From contig JADKHM010000016.1 of assembly GCA_016721735.1 (NCBI GenBank), positions 124,001 to 188,000 on the forward strand: DNA of 64,000 bases, in the 5' to 3' direction. The position numbers and the translations under genes are program-made. The notes below the pieces were generated by a model that saw only the letters and a program-made list of their open reading frames with translations, made no database searches and had not been told where the DNA came from. Source of the stretch: Flavobacterium sp. (lineage in GTDB: Bacteria; Bacteroidota; Bacteroidia; Flavobacteriales; Flavobacteriaceae). Positions 42,645-52,937 of this stretch are shown here, piece by piece (the stretch's first letter is position 1; every line of letters starts with the position of its first letter).

Positions 42645-45600
42645 TTATTCTAAAATGTTTGCAAATACTGAATTCTCAAGGTTCGGGAAGAAGATATCAG
42701 AATCCGAACCATCTACAGATCCGTCTCCATTAAGATCGGTTGCTAATGCACCAAAATTAGAATTAGCAATATCATCTACTAAAACATCAGAATCAGTACC
42801 ATCAACAACAAGATCTTGATTCATATCTCCTGAGTAGAAAGCCCAAACTCCTGATTCAACCTCAATCATATTATCTCCTAACGCTTGACTAGAACTAGAA
42901 CTAAAATCATAGCTCAATGGTGTATTACCAACAGTTTGCGCGGTAGCACTCCATGTTTGAACTAAGTTACTTCCTCTTACTACAACATAGAATGAACCAC
43001 TTGGTGCCCCAGCAAAAGAAGCTGAAAGTGTACCATCAGTATTCAGAGTAGCAGTAGTGGTATGAAGTGCTGCATATGGAGCAGTCGTTTCATGTAATTC
43101 AATAGTCAAATCTTCAACTTCTGTTCCTGCAGGAGCAGTAGCTGGAGTAACACCATCCCATTGATTCAACTTCACAGAATTCATTGTACTTCCTCCTAAA
43201 TAATATCCTTGAACAAACAAAGTCAAGTTTACTATTGAGTTAGTCGGAGGACATGGATTCGTTGGATTAAACAACGCATTCGTATCATCACAGTCATCAT
43301 TTGTTGTAGAATATCCTACCGGAGTAGTCAATCCTGAACAAACTGAAGCTGTTGCTGTGCTACCGTAAGTATCTAAATCAGCATCTACATAGAACGTAGC
43401 AAATTGATAAATAGCAATGTTAGTATCATCACAATCAGTGCTATTAGCTACATAACCTACTGGTTGTGTACATGCCAATTGCGAAACTGCAAGGTTACCA
43501 AACGTATCTCCATCTGCATCTGCATACCATGTAGTTGCAGTTTCAAATGTAACAACTGAATTACCTGATGCTACACAACCTGCTGCATTCGTATAAGTTG
43601 CAGTAATTGTAACAGTAGCACTTGGTTTAGCATAAACTGTAGCTGAAGGAGCTCCTGTATAAGGAATAGTTCCTGCTAAATCAGTAAACAATCCACCTCC
43701 TGTAGAGCTCCATACATAATCATTAGAAGGTACCGGAGTTCCACCTGAAATTACTACAGTATAATCTTCCCACTCTCCAAAACCTGTATGACCACAAGCT
43801 TCCGTAGCAAGAATTGCGCTACTAAACTTATCACCAACACGCATACGAGTAGTACCGTTGAATGCAGTAGTAGGAATCGTAATGTTTCCTGATACAGTAA
43901 CGGTAGATGAAGCAGTTGTAGCAAATACACTCTCTGAAGCTTCAAAAATACCATTTTGGTCCATATCGACCCAAACTCTAAATTGTTGCCCGAAAGCTGA
44001 ATTAGGAGTAATCGAGAATGGTGTAGCTACACCTGCAGTAACAGCTCCACTTGGAGAAAGATAAGTATTGTAATCTCCAGGACCATCACCAGTAGTATTA
44101 TTAATACCAGCAAATGTAAAGTTGGTAATATTGTCATCCGTTTCTCCTGTACTACCAACTGTAGGCGTACAATAAGGAACCGGAGCAACAGCTCCACCAG
44201 CACCAGTCAATAAAATCGCATTAACATCTGACGAACAAATCGTAGCTGTTGCAGGACTTACTGTAACGGTAGTTGGCAAGGCTTGAATAGTAATAGAATA
44301 GCTGATTGCTGTTCCAGTACAAGTACCAACAACTGGGGTAATTGAAATAGATGCAGTACCAGCGATACCCGTAAACGAAGGTATTTCAGTAACACCCGTT
44401 TGGTCAACTAATCCAATAGCAGTACCACCCGTGATATTAAATATAGCACCTACTGAACCTGTCAAAGGAACTGCAGTCGTAGTTGTTCCTGCACAAACCG
44501 TTGATGGCCATGCAGCAGGAGCATTTACTGTAGGTGTAGGTACAATAGTCAACACAGCAACATCACTGGTTACTGGAGTACCACCACAAACATCATTAAT
44601 TACTACATCATAGTTTCCTGAATTTGCAGGAGTAGCTGCTGGGATAGTAATGCTAGAGTTAATTTCTCCAAACAAATCCACACCATTTAAACGCCATTGG
44701 TAAATCAAACTTGCACCAGTTGCTCCAATAGAAAGAGAAGCAGTCTGTCCTTGACAGAAAGTAGCAGGTTGTGGTTGACCAGTAATGGCAATAGCAGAAG
44801 CAACACTAACAGTTACTGTTTCAGTATCTGAACAACCTGTTGAACTAGTTACTGTAAGCGTATAAGTAGTATCTGCAGTAACTGCCTGAGCAATAGGATT
44901 CGCAATATTCGGATCACTCAAGAAAGTACTTGGCGACCAAGAATAAGTAATCGTTGGCAATACTGGCGGAGTAAATGTATACGAAGTTCCTGTTGGAATA
45001 TTCGCTACTGACGAAATTGAATTATTCGCAGTTACAGAACTTACAGCAGAAGCGCTCGCTGGCGAACCAGGGGTAACGCTCAAGAAGTTTCCACTTGCTC
45101 CACTGATACCAATAGAGGCAGACAATCCGTTTGCACTACTTAAAGCTCCGTAATTGAATTTAACTACGTTCGTTCCTTCAAACAATTGAACTTGGTAATT
45201 ATTTACTGAATTTCCAGTAGAACCACCTCCACCAATAGAAACATTTTCCCATTGAACAGTAAGTACTTGACTTCCTGGAGGTCCTTGTAATTTGTAAGTA
45301 ATATTACCAGCTGACAAATTGTTGTCATCCCACATTGGGGCAAGGATATTAGCGTTCGTTCCGATACCATTGGTAAAGCTAGCTGCACCAGCACCCAAAC
45401 GAATATGACCATTAGTAGTCAAACCGAAATCTGTAAAAGCTGTACCATTATAGGTGAATGGGAATCCAATTGAAATAGGGAATTGTGTTCCATCATCACC
45501 AGCTGCTGTAGTAGCATTACCTCCTGTTATTGGAGTGTAAGTTCCAGTTGAACCCACAAAAGAATAGGTTGATGGCGCTGCAGTAGCAACAGGAGTATAA

Positions 45601-48600
45601 GTAGCCAACAATTGACTATCTGTTCCTGTACAAACTACATTAGGAGTAGCAGTAGCGGTAGCAGTAATCGCTGGGTTAACTGTAATTGTAATAGTACCTG
45701 TAGCAATACAACCTGCACCATCAGTACCTGTAACAGTATACGTAGTGGTTGCAGTAGGATTAGCAGTAACAAAATCTAAGTTAAGTGGTCCTGACAAACT
45801 AGCAGAAGCTGTCCATGCATAAGTAGCAGCACCAGTAGCTGTTAAGATGCTTGTTCCTGTACCACAAATAGTTGAAACATCTGCACTAACGTTGATTGTA
45901 GGTGTAGTAACCGTTAAAGTAGCTACGTTAGAAGCAATAGCTGGACATCCACTAGGACCTGCAACCAAACATCTATAGTAATAAGTTCCTACAGCTAATA
46001 CTGCAGTACTATTTACTGTTAAAGTAGCTCCTGTTGGAGTTAAATAAGTAGCACCAGCTGGAGTAGCATCCGCAACATTTACCCAGTCAATACCATTATT
46101 AGTAGCAGAATATTGCCATTGGAAACCAGTACCTCCTGCAGAATCTACAGTAAAGGTAGAAGAGTTTACAGCATTAAAACAAATTGTTTGATCTGCAACT
46201 GGAGTCGGTCCAACAGTTTGAGCTGGATTAACTACCACTTGAGCAGCATTCGTTTGAACAAATGAAGCTCCGTCATTAGCTACTACGAAAAAGTACCAAC
46301 CATTTTCAGTTACAGAAAGTCCGTTAACTTCTAATGACGCACCAGTAACTCCTAATGGGAAAGTCAATCCACCGAAATCTCCGGAAATTGCCTGAGCATC
46401 ATTTAAAGAAGGAACTGTAGCGTAGTACCATTCGTAACTCACACCTGTTGGAGGTGTAGAAACTGTGGTAAACGTATGGTTTCCTGTTCCACAAATTGGA
46501 GTAGTAAACGTAGGGTCTGTTGTAGTCAAATTAGACACAGTCAACAATGCACCCGTCGTTTCAAGAGCAGGAGTACAAGGACCTACTGGCGTAACTACAC
46601 AAAGGTAATACAGGCCACTATAAACAGCAAACGTAGCATTTGCTATCGATAAAGTATTTGTTTGTTGTCCACTATACAAAGGATCAAGTGCTGCAATATC
46701 AACATATGTTCCTGAAGCACCAGTTGGTGACACTTGCCATTGGTAACTAGCTACAGAACCTGAAGCGGCTGCTGTAAAGGTAGTAGTCGTTGGCGTGATA
46801 CCATCATACTCTAACACAGTTTGAGAAACTGGGTTGGTCGTAATTGCTATAGGAGCAGATACAGTTACAGCCAATGCATTTGCAGCATTGCTTGTACAAC
46901 CAGTAGTCAAATTGATATTCTGAGCTGTAATATTAGTAGTACCTGCAGTAAGCGGAGTTAATACTCCAGTAGCTTGATCTATAGTAGCTACAGCAGGGTT
47001 AGAAGAGAAATAAGAAGTAGTTACCTCACCATTAGTGTATGTAATTGGACCTGCAGGTATCGTTGGACTACCCAAACAAATTGCTGTTGGACCTGTCGGA
47101 TCAGCTACTAACTCTCCGTTTTGAGTAACGGTAATTGGTGACGAAACAGTATCACAACCATTTTCACTTAAAGTAGCAGTATAAATTCTAGTAACCGTTG
47201 GTTTAGAATAAACTACAGCAGCATTAGTACCTGTATAAGCAGTAGTAGCTAAGGCATCAGTATACAAATCATCCAATGGAGCCCAAGTAATATTTCCTGG
47301 AACTGGCAAAGTATAAGTATACATCGTTCCTGAAACAGGAGCAACTGCATTCGCGTTATCAGCAGTTACTGTACTAGCGGTATTGCTAGAGAAAGTAATA
47401 CTACTAAAATTCGTAGCACCGATAGTATAACCTCCAGAAGCACTAGCAGAATTCCCGACACTTCCGTAACGGTATTCTATCGTGTTGCTACCTTCATACA
47501 ACCAAGCTTGGAATGTAGAGTTAGCTGCTCCTCCTGTAGCTCTCGGGCTTGTAACAAACCACTGAACTTTCAAGATTCTGTTCGGAGCAGTACCTGTTGT
47601 AACCGCAGTTACATTACCTGTCGTACCTGTAGCTAAATCATCCCACATTGGAGCAAGTTTAGGTAGGTTGGTCGCAAGGGCCATATCATTACTAAACGAA
47701 TTGGAAGCTGTCCCTGAACCTAATGACATCCATCCATCAGGAGAAGCATTATATTGGGTATACGCTACACCATTAAATGTGAAAGAGAAACCAATATTCA
47801 CTGCAGCAGCAGTTACCGTGTCATCATTTGATGAACCTAAAACGGTAGCAGCACCTGTCATTGGATCTAAAGTCGCACCAGTACTAGCGGTAAAAATTAA
47901 CGCACCAGGAACCGTAGCGGTTAAGGTACTAATACCATCAGTACAAACTGCTGCCGGAGATGCCGAAGCACTATTAAGTACTGGATAAGCATTAACCGTT
48001 GCAGTAAAAGTAGTAGTTGTTGAACATCCACCTCCTACAGCAGAAACCGTATAGGTATAAGTACCAGCAACTGTTGGCGTAATTGTTTGTGACGCTCCTG
48101 TTAACGGAGTTTCAACACCGCTACCAACTGCTGGAACTGCAGTCCAAGTATAAACATACACCGGATCATTAGAAGCCGCAGCAGTCACACTGAAAGCAGT
48201 ATTAACACAAACCGTTTGGTTGGCAATAGGATCAATAGCAGTTGGAGCTACAACAACAGCAGCAACAGTCAATTGTCCGCTTTCACAACCTGAAGTAGGA
48301 TCTACAACAGATACTTTAAAAGTAGTAGTTTCACTTATAGAAGCTAAGTAAGTTGTAGCCACATTAGATTGTAGCAAAGTAGTTCCATCGGCAGCATACC
48401 ATTTGAATAATGGTGTCGTAAACGCATTAGGATCTGAAACAGAAACCAAAGGAATACCTTCACCGCACGTAGGATCAAAACTAACTTGCACGGGAGTGCT
48501 TGGCGTTGCAGTGACATTAACAGTTACTGTATTGGTTGTTTTTGTACAACCCCCAGAAGTAATTACTGCACTATAACCAGTCGTTACTGCTGGTGATACT

Positions 48601-51521
48601 GTAGTACTAACTGTAGTATCTCCATTAGACCATAAAATAGAATCAATAGGAGCACTTGTACTACCAGCAAAAACAACATTCAAACGATTCGGGCTATAGC
48701 TTGGTGCATTAGATGCGTCTGTAGCTGTAAATGCAACAGTGTTACCTGCTGTAGCCGTAAAGAATGTGATTGAGTTATTAGTAGCATCAGCACCATTATG
48801 AACCATATCAACAATAATGTTTGAAACACCATCCCATACGAATGGAGTTGAAAACGGAATCACTTGCTGCCCAGAAGCAGTATGTGTATAAGTAGCTGAA
48901 GGGAATACTGTAGTATATCCTGTAGTCGATTGGAACGTTGCACCTGATAATACAGATAAAGCAGTTGTACCAATTTTTACTTCAAAACCAGAGTTGGATA
49001 AACCATCTCCAGGAGTAGTAATATTAAACGCCATAGACGTAATGTTACCAGCACTTAATCCAGCTGAAGACAATTCAGCAGCAGTGTATACAGTTTGCAT
49101 ACGATAAGATGGCCATCTGTTGCAAAATGCAGTTGGCTGAGCTGTAGCACTTGTTAGTGTTACACCAGTTCCGATCGTTGCACTAGCAGAAGCAGTAAAA
49201 GTGGCGTTCAATACGCTACTTCCTGATCCACATATCTGAGTAACACTAGCAGTTGCTGTAGCAGGAATCGTAAATAACGGTTCATCGTTATAAGAAGTAC
49301 CACTAACAGTTTTCACTAAAGTATTAGCATCTGTCGCAGTAATAGACCAAGCTACAGTAGCATTCGCTGGAGTAACTGTTGGGATAACACCAGACCAAGA
49401 ATCCATTAATGGGAAACCATTACTAGTGGTATTCGTCATCGTGATGGCAGTCTGTGCAACACCATTTACAGTATAATTAATAACTACACCTGTAACTGCT
49501 CCTCCACCTGGAGTAACGTCAGCAGTAACTGTTCTAGCTACATTAGTACACTGATTCCCAGCAGGACTTATCTGAACATTAGTAATGTCAGCCGCAGCTT
49601 TATTACCCATCAAGAAGAATCCTGGCAAAGTAGTATTCGCAGGCGCAGTAGTCGTCATAGTAGTACCCGTAGTAGTTACAGTAACACCACCTTGCAAATC
49701 ATAAGCACCTGTTTGAGTAGCACTTGCAGCAATAGCATCTCTACCTGTAGGAACATCTCCCAACTGAATCAATGAATCGGTAAAGTTAGCAGCACCACCA
49801 GTAATACTAGCAGCCCAGTACTTCGTAGAACTGATCGCACTAATATTCAATCCTGGAGTTCCACCGGTAGCACCATCAAAAGCTTCTGCTTGAACAGTAA
49901 CCGTTCCGCCAGCGTTGGTAGTTGGGTTTACTAAAGCAAAAGTGTTCAATGCTGATTTTCCGATTGGGAAAGTATAAGTAGTACCAGTCAATAAACTAGC
50001 TGGTAAAGTAAGTGCTAAAGGACCGTTTACATAAGCAGTCGCTGAAGTTCTTACCACACTTCCAACAGTAGTTCCTGTAACGGTTAATACATTAGAAGCA
50101 TCGGTAGTAATATTACCTGTTCCTGTACCAAAAGTTAAAGTACCTGTAGATAGGTTACCACCTGCAACAACAACACCATTAGCGTTAGTTGAAGTCAAAG
50201 CACCTAATATTCTAGAAGGTGGAATTTCAAGACCAGTTGTTCTAGCAGCAAGTTCCGCAGCGTAAATCAAACCATGTGTTCCTGTACCTAAGTTAAAAGT
50301 AGGAGCCACATCAAATGATCCACCAGCAAGTACGTTACCAGCATATCCAATTTGAACAGTAGTGTTTAAAGCAGCACCTGTTCCGAAAGTAATCAAGTTA
50401 CTTCCCGTAATTGTACCGTTGAAAAGGTTTACTCTTAACAAAGTCACAGGATTCGTAGTCGAAATAGTCAAACCACCTGTGTTTTCACAACCTAATGTAC
50501 CAATATTAGTCAATACCGTTCCAGTACCAGTAAAGGTTTGAGCGGCATTTGTTGGAGAAAAGAAAAGTAACGCAGAAGCCGAAGCGGTTCCTGTCAAAGT
50601 ACCATTGTTAGTAAACGTTAGACCTCTTTGTTGAAGTGTTGCAGAGTTTAAATCTAATCGCGCTAAAGCAGCAATCGTCGTATTTCCTAAAACTCTAACC
50701 CCATTAGATGAAGAAGTTCCATTTCCACATTGGAAAACAGAAGTCCCGTTAATATTCAAATTACCATTAACTGTAACAAGTCCAGAAGTACATGCTCTAA
50801 ACAAAGCTGCACCTGAACCAGTAGCAGAAATCGTAAGATCTCCTTTGATAACCGCAGTTGTACTAGTAGTCCACACACTCATTGTTCCAGTAGAAGTCGT
50901 AGAATTGTACACGAAGTTACCAAAACTTTGGTTATTGTTTGTGATTGCTGTTGAAGTTGTTCCTCCAGTAATCGTTACTGTAGAAGTCGTATCCCAAGTC
51001 GCCAAAGGAATCAATCCATTAGAAGTTGTAAACGAACCGTGTAAATAGTTAGAACCAGCAGCAAAAGCTAAAGTAGCCGCAGAACCTGTCATACATCCTG
51101 AAGAACCAACAATATTGTTGTTTACAGAACCGGTAACAGTAACCAAAGTTCCTGTACCACCTGTGGTAGTAATTAAGTTTGAAGTACTTCCTGCTGCATT
51201 ATACGTACCAGCAATAAGACCTGTATTAGCTGTTCCACTAAATGCAATAGCACAAGCATTAGCAGCATTGATCAACTGTAATGTACTTCCAGCCTCAACT
51301 ACTAAATCATCACCTCCACCACCAGAAATGGTCGTAGTACGTGTTGTAGTTGTATCAGATTGTAACGATAAAGTCGTACTAGATGTTACTAAAAGTTGCC
51401 CGATGGTCTGACCTGCCACGTTGTGACTGATAATCATGCTACCACCAGGAGAGGTGCCAGCACCATCAACAATCAAAATGTCAGTAGTTGCTGGCGTAGT
51501 TCTTACTGAACCACCTCCCAA
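42645..51521 (-). CDS. Giant surface protein, main part, dockerin-like C-terminus
   Basis: 2958 codons, the in-frame downstream part of a roughly 3370-aa protein (see 51572-52753). It has beta-helix-like repeats near the start, many Ig-like/PKD-like domains (WSPSTFLSDPNIANPIA; IYQWRLNGVDLFG), two copies of an IGF-F-FNG module near 47.2-47.9 and 44.9-45.6 kb, a GEVED domain (FRVWVDMDQNGIF, GEWEDYTVVI; about 43.7-44.1 kb) and MopE-like repeats (ADADGDTFGN). The C-terminus lacks a type A tail. It has LFVQGYYLGG and then two calcium loops, SGDMNQDLVVDGTDSD and DLNGDGSVDGSDSD, like type I dockerin. Surface export is inferred. Confidence 0.88.
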   Translation of the reverse strand: MGGGSVRTTPATTDILIVDGAGTSPGGSMIISHNVAGQTIGQLLVTSSTTLSLQSDTTTTRTTTISGGGGDDLVVEAGSTLQLINAANACAIAFSGTANTGLIAGTYNAAGSTSNLITTTGGTGTLVTVTGSVNNNIVGSSGCMTGSAATLAFAAGSNYLHGSFTTSNGLIPLATWDTTSTVTITGGTTSTAITNNNQSFGNFVYNSTTSTGTMSVWTTSTTAVIKGDLTISATGSGAALFRACTSGLVTVNGNLNINGTSVFQCGNGTSSSNGVRVLGNTTIAALARLDLNSATLQQRGLTFTNNGTLTGTASASALLFFSPTNAAQTFTGTGTVLTNIGTLGCENTGGLTISTTNPVTLLRVNLFNGTITGSNLITFGTGAALNTTVQIGYAGNVLAGGSFDVAPTFNLGTGTHGLIYAAELAARTTGLEIPPSRILGALTSTNANGVVVAGGNLSTGTLTFGTGTGNITTDASNVLTVTGTTVGSVVRTSATAYVNGPLALTLPASLLTGTTYTFPIGKSALNTFALVNPTTNAGGTVTVQAEAFDGATGGTPGLNISAISSTKYWAASITGGAANFTDSLIQLGDVPTGRDAIAASATQTGAYDLQGGVTVTTTGTTMTTTAPANTTLPGFFLMGNKAAADITNVQISPAGNQCTNVARTVTADVTPGGGAVTGVVINYTVNGVAQTAITMTNTTSNGFPLMDSWSGVIPTVTPANATVAWSITATDANTLVKTVSGTSYNDEPLFTIPATATASVTQICGSGSSVLNATFTASASATIGTGVTLTSATAQPTAFCNRWPSYRMQTVYTAAELSSAGLSAGNITSMAFNITTPGDGLSNSGFEVKIGTTALSVLSGATFQSTTGYTTVFPSATYTHTASGQQVIPFSTPFVWDGVSNIIVDMVHNGADATNNSITFFTATAGNTVAFTATDASNAPSYSPNRLNVVFAGSTSAPIDSILWSNGDTTVSTTVSPAVTTGYSAVITSGGCTKTTNTVTVNVTATPSTPVQVSFDPTCGEGIPLVSVSDPNAFTTPLFKWYAADGTTLLQSNVATTYLASISETTTFKVSVVDPTSGCESGQLTVAAVVVAPTAIDPIANQTVCVNTAFSVTAAASNDPVYVYTWTAVPAVGSGVETPLTGASQTITPTVAGTYTYTVSAVGGGCSTTTTFTATVNAYPVLNSASASPAAVCTDGISTLTATVPGALIFTASTGATLDPMTGAATVLGSSNDDTVTAAAVNIGFSFTFNGVAYTQYNASPDGWMSLGSGTASNSFSNDMALATNLPKLAPMWDDLATGTTGNVTAVTTGTAPNRILKVQWFVTSPRATGGAANSTFQAWLYEGSNTIEYRYGSVGNSASASGGYTIGATNFSSITFSSNTASTVTADNANAVAPVSGTMYTYTLPVPGNITWAPLDDLYTDALATTAYTGTNAAVVYSKPTVTRIYTATLSENGCDTVSSPITVTQNGELVADPTGPTAICLGSPTIPAGPITYTNGEVTTSYFSSNPAVATIDQATGVLTPLTAGTTNITAQNINLTTGCTSNAANALAVTVSAPIAITTNPVSQTVLEYDGITPTTTTFTAAASGSVASYQWQVSPTGASGTYVDIAALDPLYSGQQTNTLSIANATFAVYSGLYYLCVVTPVGPCTPALETTGALLTVSNLTTTDPTFTTPICGTGNHTFTTVSTPPTGVSYEWYYATVPSLNDAQAISGDFGGLTFPLGVTGASLEVNGLSVTENGWYFFVVANDGASFVQTNAAQVVVNPAQTVGPTPVADQTICFNAVNSSTFTVDSAGGTGFQWQYSATNNGIDWVNVADATPAGATYLTPTGATLTVNSTAVLAVGTYYYRCLVAGPSGCPAIASNVATLTVTTPTINVSADVSTICGTGTSILTATGAATYAWTASASLSGPLNLDFVTANPTATTTYTVTGTDGAGCIATGTITITVNPAITATATATPNVVCTGTDSQLLATYTPVATAAPSTYSFVGSTGTYTPITGGNATTAAGDDGTQFPISIGFPFTYNGTAFTDFGLTTNGHIRLGAGAASFTNGIGTNANILAPMWDDNNLSAGNITYKLQGPPGSQVLTVQWENVSIGGGGSTGNSVNNYQVQLFEGTNVVKFNYGALSSANGLSASIGISGASGNFLSVTPGSPASASAVSSVTANNSISSVANIPTGTSYTFTPPVLPTITYSWSPSTFLSDPNIANPIAQAVTADTTYTLTVTSSTGCSDTETVTVSVASAIAITGQPQPATFCQGQTASLSIGATGASLIYQWRLNGVDLFGEINSSITIPAATPANSGNYDVVINDVCGGTPVTSDVAVLTIVPTPTVNAPAAWPSTVCAGTTTTAVPLTGSVGAIFNITGGTAIGLVDQTGVTEIPSFTGIAGTASISITPVVGTCTGTAISYSITIQALPTTVTVSPATATICSSDVNAILLTGAGGAVAPVPYCTPTVGSTGETDDNITNFTFAGINNTTGDGPGDYNTYLSPSGAVTAGVATPFSITPNSAFGQQFRVWVDMDQNGIFEASESVFATTASSTVTVSGNITIPTTAFNGTTRMRVGDKFSSAILATEACGHTGFGEWEDYTVVISGGTPVPSNDYVWSSTGGGLFTDLAGTIPYTGAPSATVYAKPSATVTITATYTNAAGCVASGNSVVTFETATTWYADADGDTFGNLAVSQLACTQPVGYVANSTDCDDTNIAIYQFATFYVDADLDTYGSTATASVCSGLTTPVGYSTTNDDCDDTNALFNPTNPCPPTNSIVNLTLFVQGYYLGGSTMNSVKLNQWDGVTPATAPAGTEVEDLTIELHETTAPYAALHTTTATLNTDGTLSASFAGAPSGSFYVVVRGSNLVQTWSATAQTVGNTPLSYDFSSSSSQALGDNMIEVESGVWAFYSGDMNQDLVVDGTDSDVLVDDIANSNFGALATDLNGDGSVDGSDSDIFFPNLENSVFANILE

Positions 51522-51571
51522 AGGATTCGTATTCCAGTTACCAGCAGTTCCCCAAGTACTTCCGGAAACAC

Positions 51572-52753
51572 CTACCCAATAGTAAGTAGTACCAGCAGTA
51601 GTTGCTTGAGAACCTGTAATTCCGGCACTTCCAGCAGCCTCAACAATAGCTGTACTCTGTAAAAATAAGTATTACCAGCAGTCAAACCAGTTTGTGCTGA
51701 AGTATAAGCAGTACCAGTCGTTCCAACAGTTGTTGAAGGAACAAAAGTGGTTACCACACCAGTAGTAAAACCGGCATCTAATGCTCTTGTTACTAAGAAT
51801 CCTGCTTCATCAGTAGAATTATCTACCCAGTTAGGCGTAGTTGTAGAAACGGTAACTGCAGTAAACGTCAAAGTTGTAGGATCTGTAGGAGCCACAGAAT
51901 TTGGCGTCCACGAGTAAACCACTCTACTGCCTTGTGCAGCAGAACCCAAGTTGGCAACCAAAGGAGCTCCAACAGGGTTAGCGCCAGCAGCAATAGTATT
52001 CACTGTAAGAGTGGCACTCGGTGTCCAAACCGGTACAGCTCCTATAGTAATACTTCCAGCTGTCGTAGCAGTGTTACTAGACGATATAAAAATAGAACGT
52101 GTTTGTGAAGACGTAGATGAGTTAAAAATCTCACCATACACAAAATCAATTTTTCCTGTGGTTTCACTCAACCATGCTTGCATATTACCCGCATTGGTCA
52201 AGTTGACGAAATTCACATAAAATTGATTCCACTCAATAATCAATTTACGATTAGGAGCGGTACCATCAACTCTAAAGCGCATACCGTTGTTAACTTCGTT
52301 ATCGCCGGACATCGGAGCCAAAGTAACAGCATTAGCACCTAAGGTACTAACGTTAGATCCAATAGCCGGGCCAGCAGCTGAGGCGTGAAACCTAAACTGT
52401 CCATTTGAGTTGGCACTAAAATGAGTGTACTTCACTCCCATAAACCAAAAATCAAAGCCGATTGGAAAAACGGCAGTGGCAACGTCATCATTCGCACCTG
52501 TCAACATCGTAGTTGCACCAGATGACAAATCATCTAAGCTTCCAGTGGTTGAAGATGAAAACGCATAGTTTACGATGCTCTGTGCGCTTGCCAGCTGACC
52601 AAAGGTCATCGACAAAAGAAGCACAAACATCACTAGCCATGATTTTCTCATGGCTTTCGAACTAGAAATAGGCGGTGAACCGACCGTATCTCCAATCCCA
52701 TTTTTAAGCAAGGTATCCCTACCCGTACTTAAAGAATTGTAGTTTACATTCAT
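51572..52753 (-). CDS. Giant surface protein, N-terminal part before a frameshift
   Basis: This frame encodes the N-terminus of the giant protein. Residues 35-58 (MRKSWLVMFVLLLSMTFGQL) are a signal peptide, preceded by an unusual 34-residue extension; ATG 52651 is the alternative start. An IGFDFWFMGVKYTHF module and a fibronectin-like domain (TAGNTYFYR) follow. Near nt 51650-51664 the frame breaks. The next frame continues the protein as STAIVEAAGSAGITGSQ and GTTYYWVGVSGSTWG into the main part, so a one-base indel is enough. The last 20 or so residues of this frame are spurious. Confidence 0.85.
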   Translation of the reverse strand: MNVNYNSLSTGRDTLLKNGIGDTVGSPPISSSKAMRKSWLVMFVLLLSMTFGQLASAQSIVNYAFSSSTTGSLDDLSSGATTMLTGANDDVATAVFPIGFDFWFMGVKYTHFSANSNGQFRFHASAAGPAIGSNVSTLGANAVTLAPMSGDNEVNNGMRFRVDGTAPNRKLIIEWNQFYVNFVNLTNAGNMQAWLSETTGKIDFVYGEIFNSSTSSQTRSIFISSSNTATTAGSITIGAVPVWTPSATLTVNTIAAGANPVGAPLVANLGSAAQGSRVVYSWTPNSVAPTDPTTLTFTAVTVSTTTPNWVDNSTDEAGFLVTRALDAGFTTGVVTTFVPSTTVGTTGTAYTSAQTGLTAGNTYFYRVQLLLRLLEVPELQVLKQLLLVLLTIG

Positions 52754-52869
52754 AATTAAAAAATTGGGTTAAATAAAATAAAGCTGTTAATATATAAAAT
52801 AGTTAATAAAAGGTTAATACAAAAAACCCTTTAATCGTTAAAATGCACTAAAATACGACCAAATACATA

Positions 52870-52905
52870 AAGAAGTACGCTTCAAAATCACAAAGCGTAC
52901 TTCTT
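52870..52905. terminator. Probable terminator hairpin
   Basis: Thirteen-bp perfect stem AAGAAGTACGCTT / AAGCGTACTTCTT with a 10-nt loop, 33 bp past the stop of the 52938 gene. The T tail is weak on either strand. Confidence 0.65.
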
Positions 52906-52937
52906 CAATATGTTATATTGTTATCATCAAAATAGGT

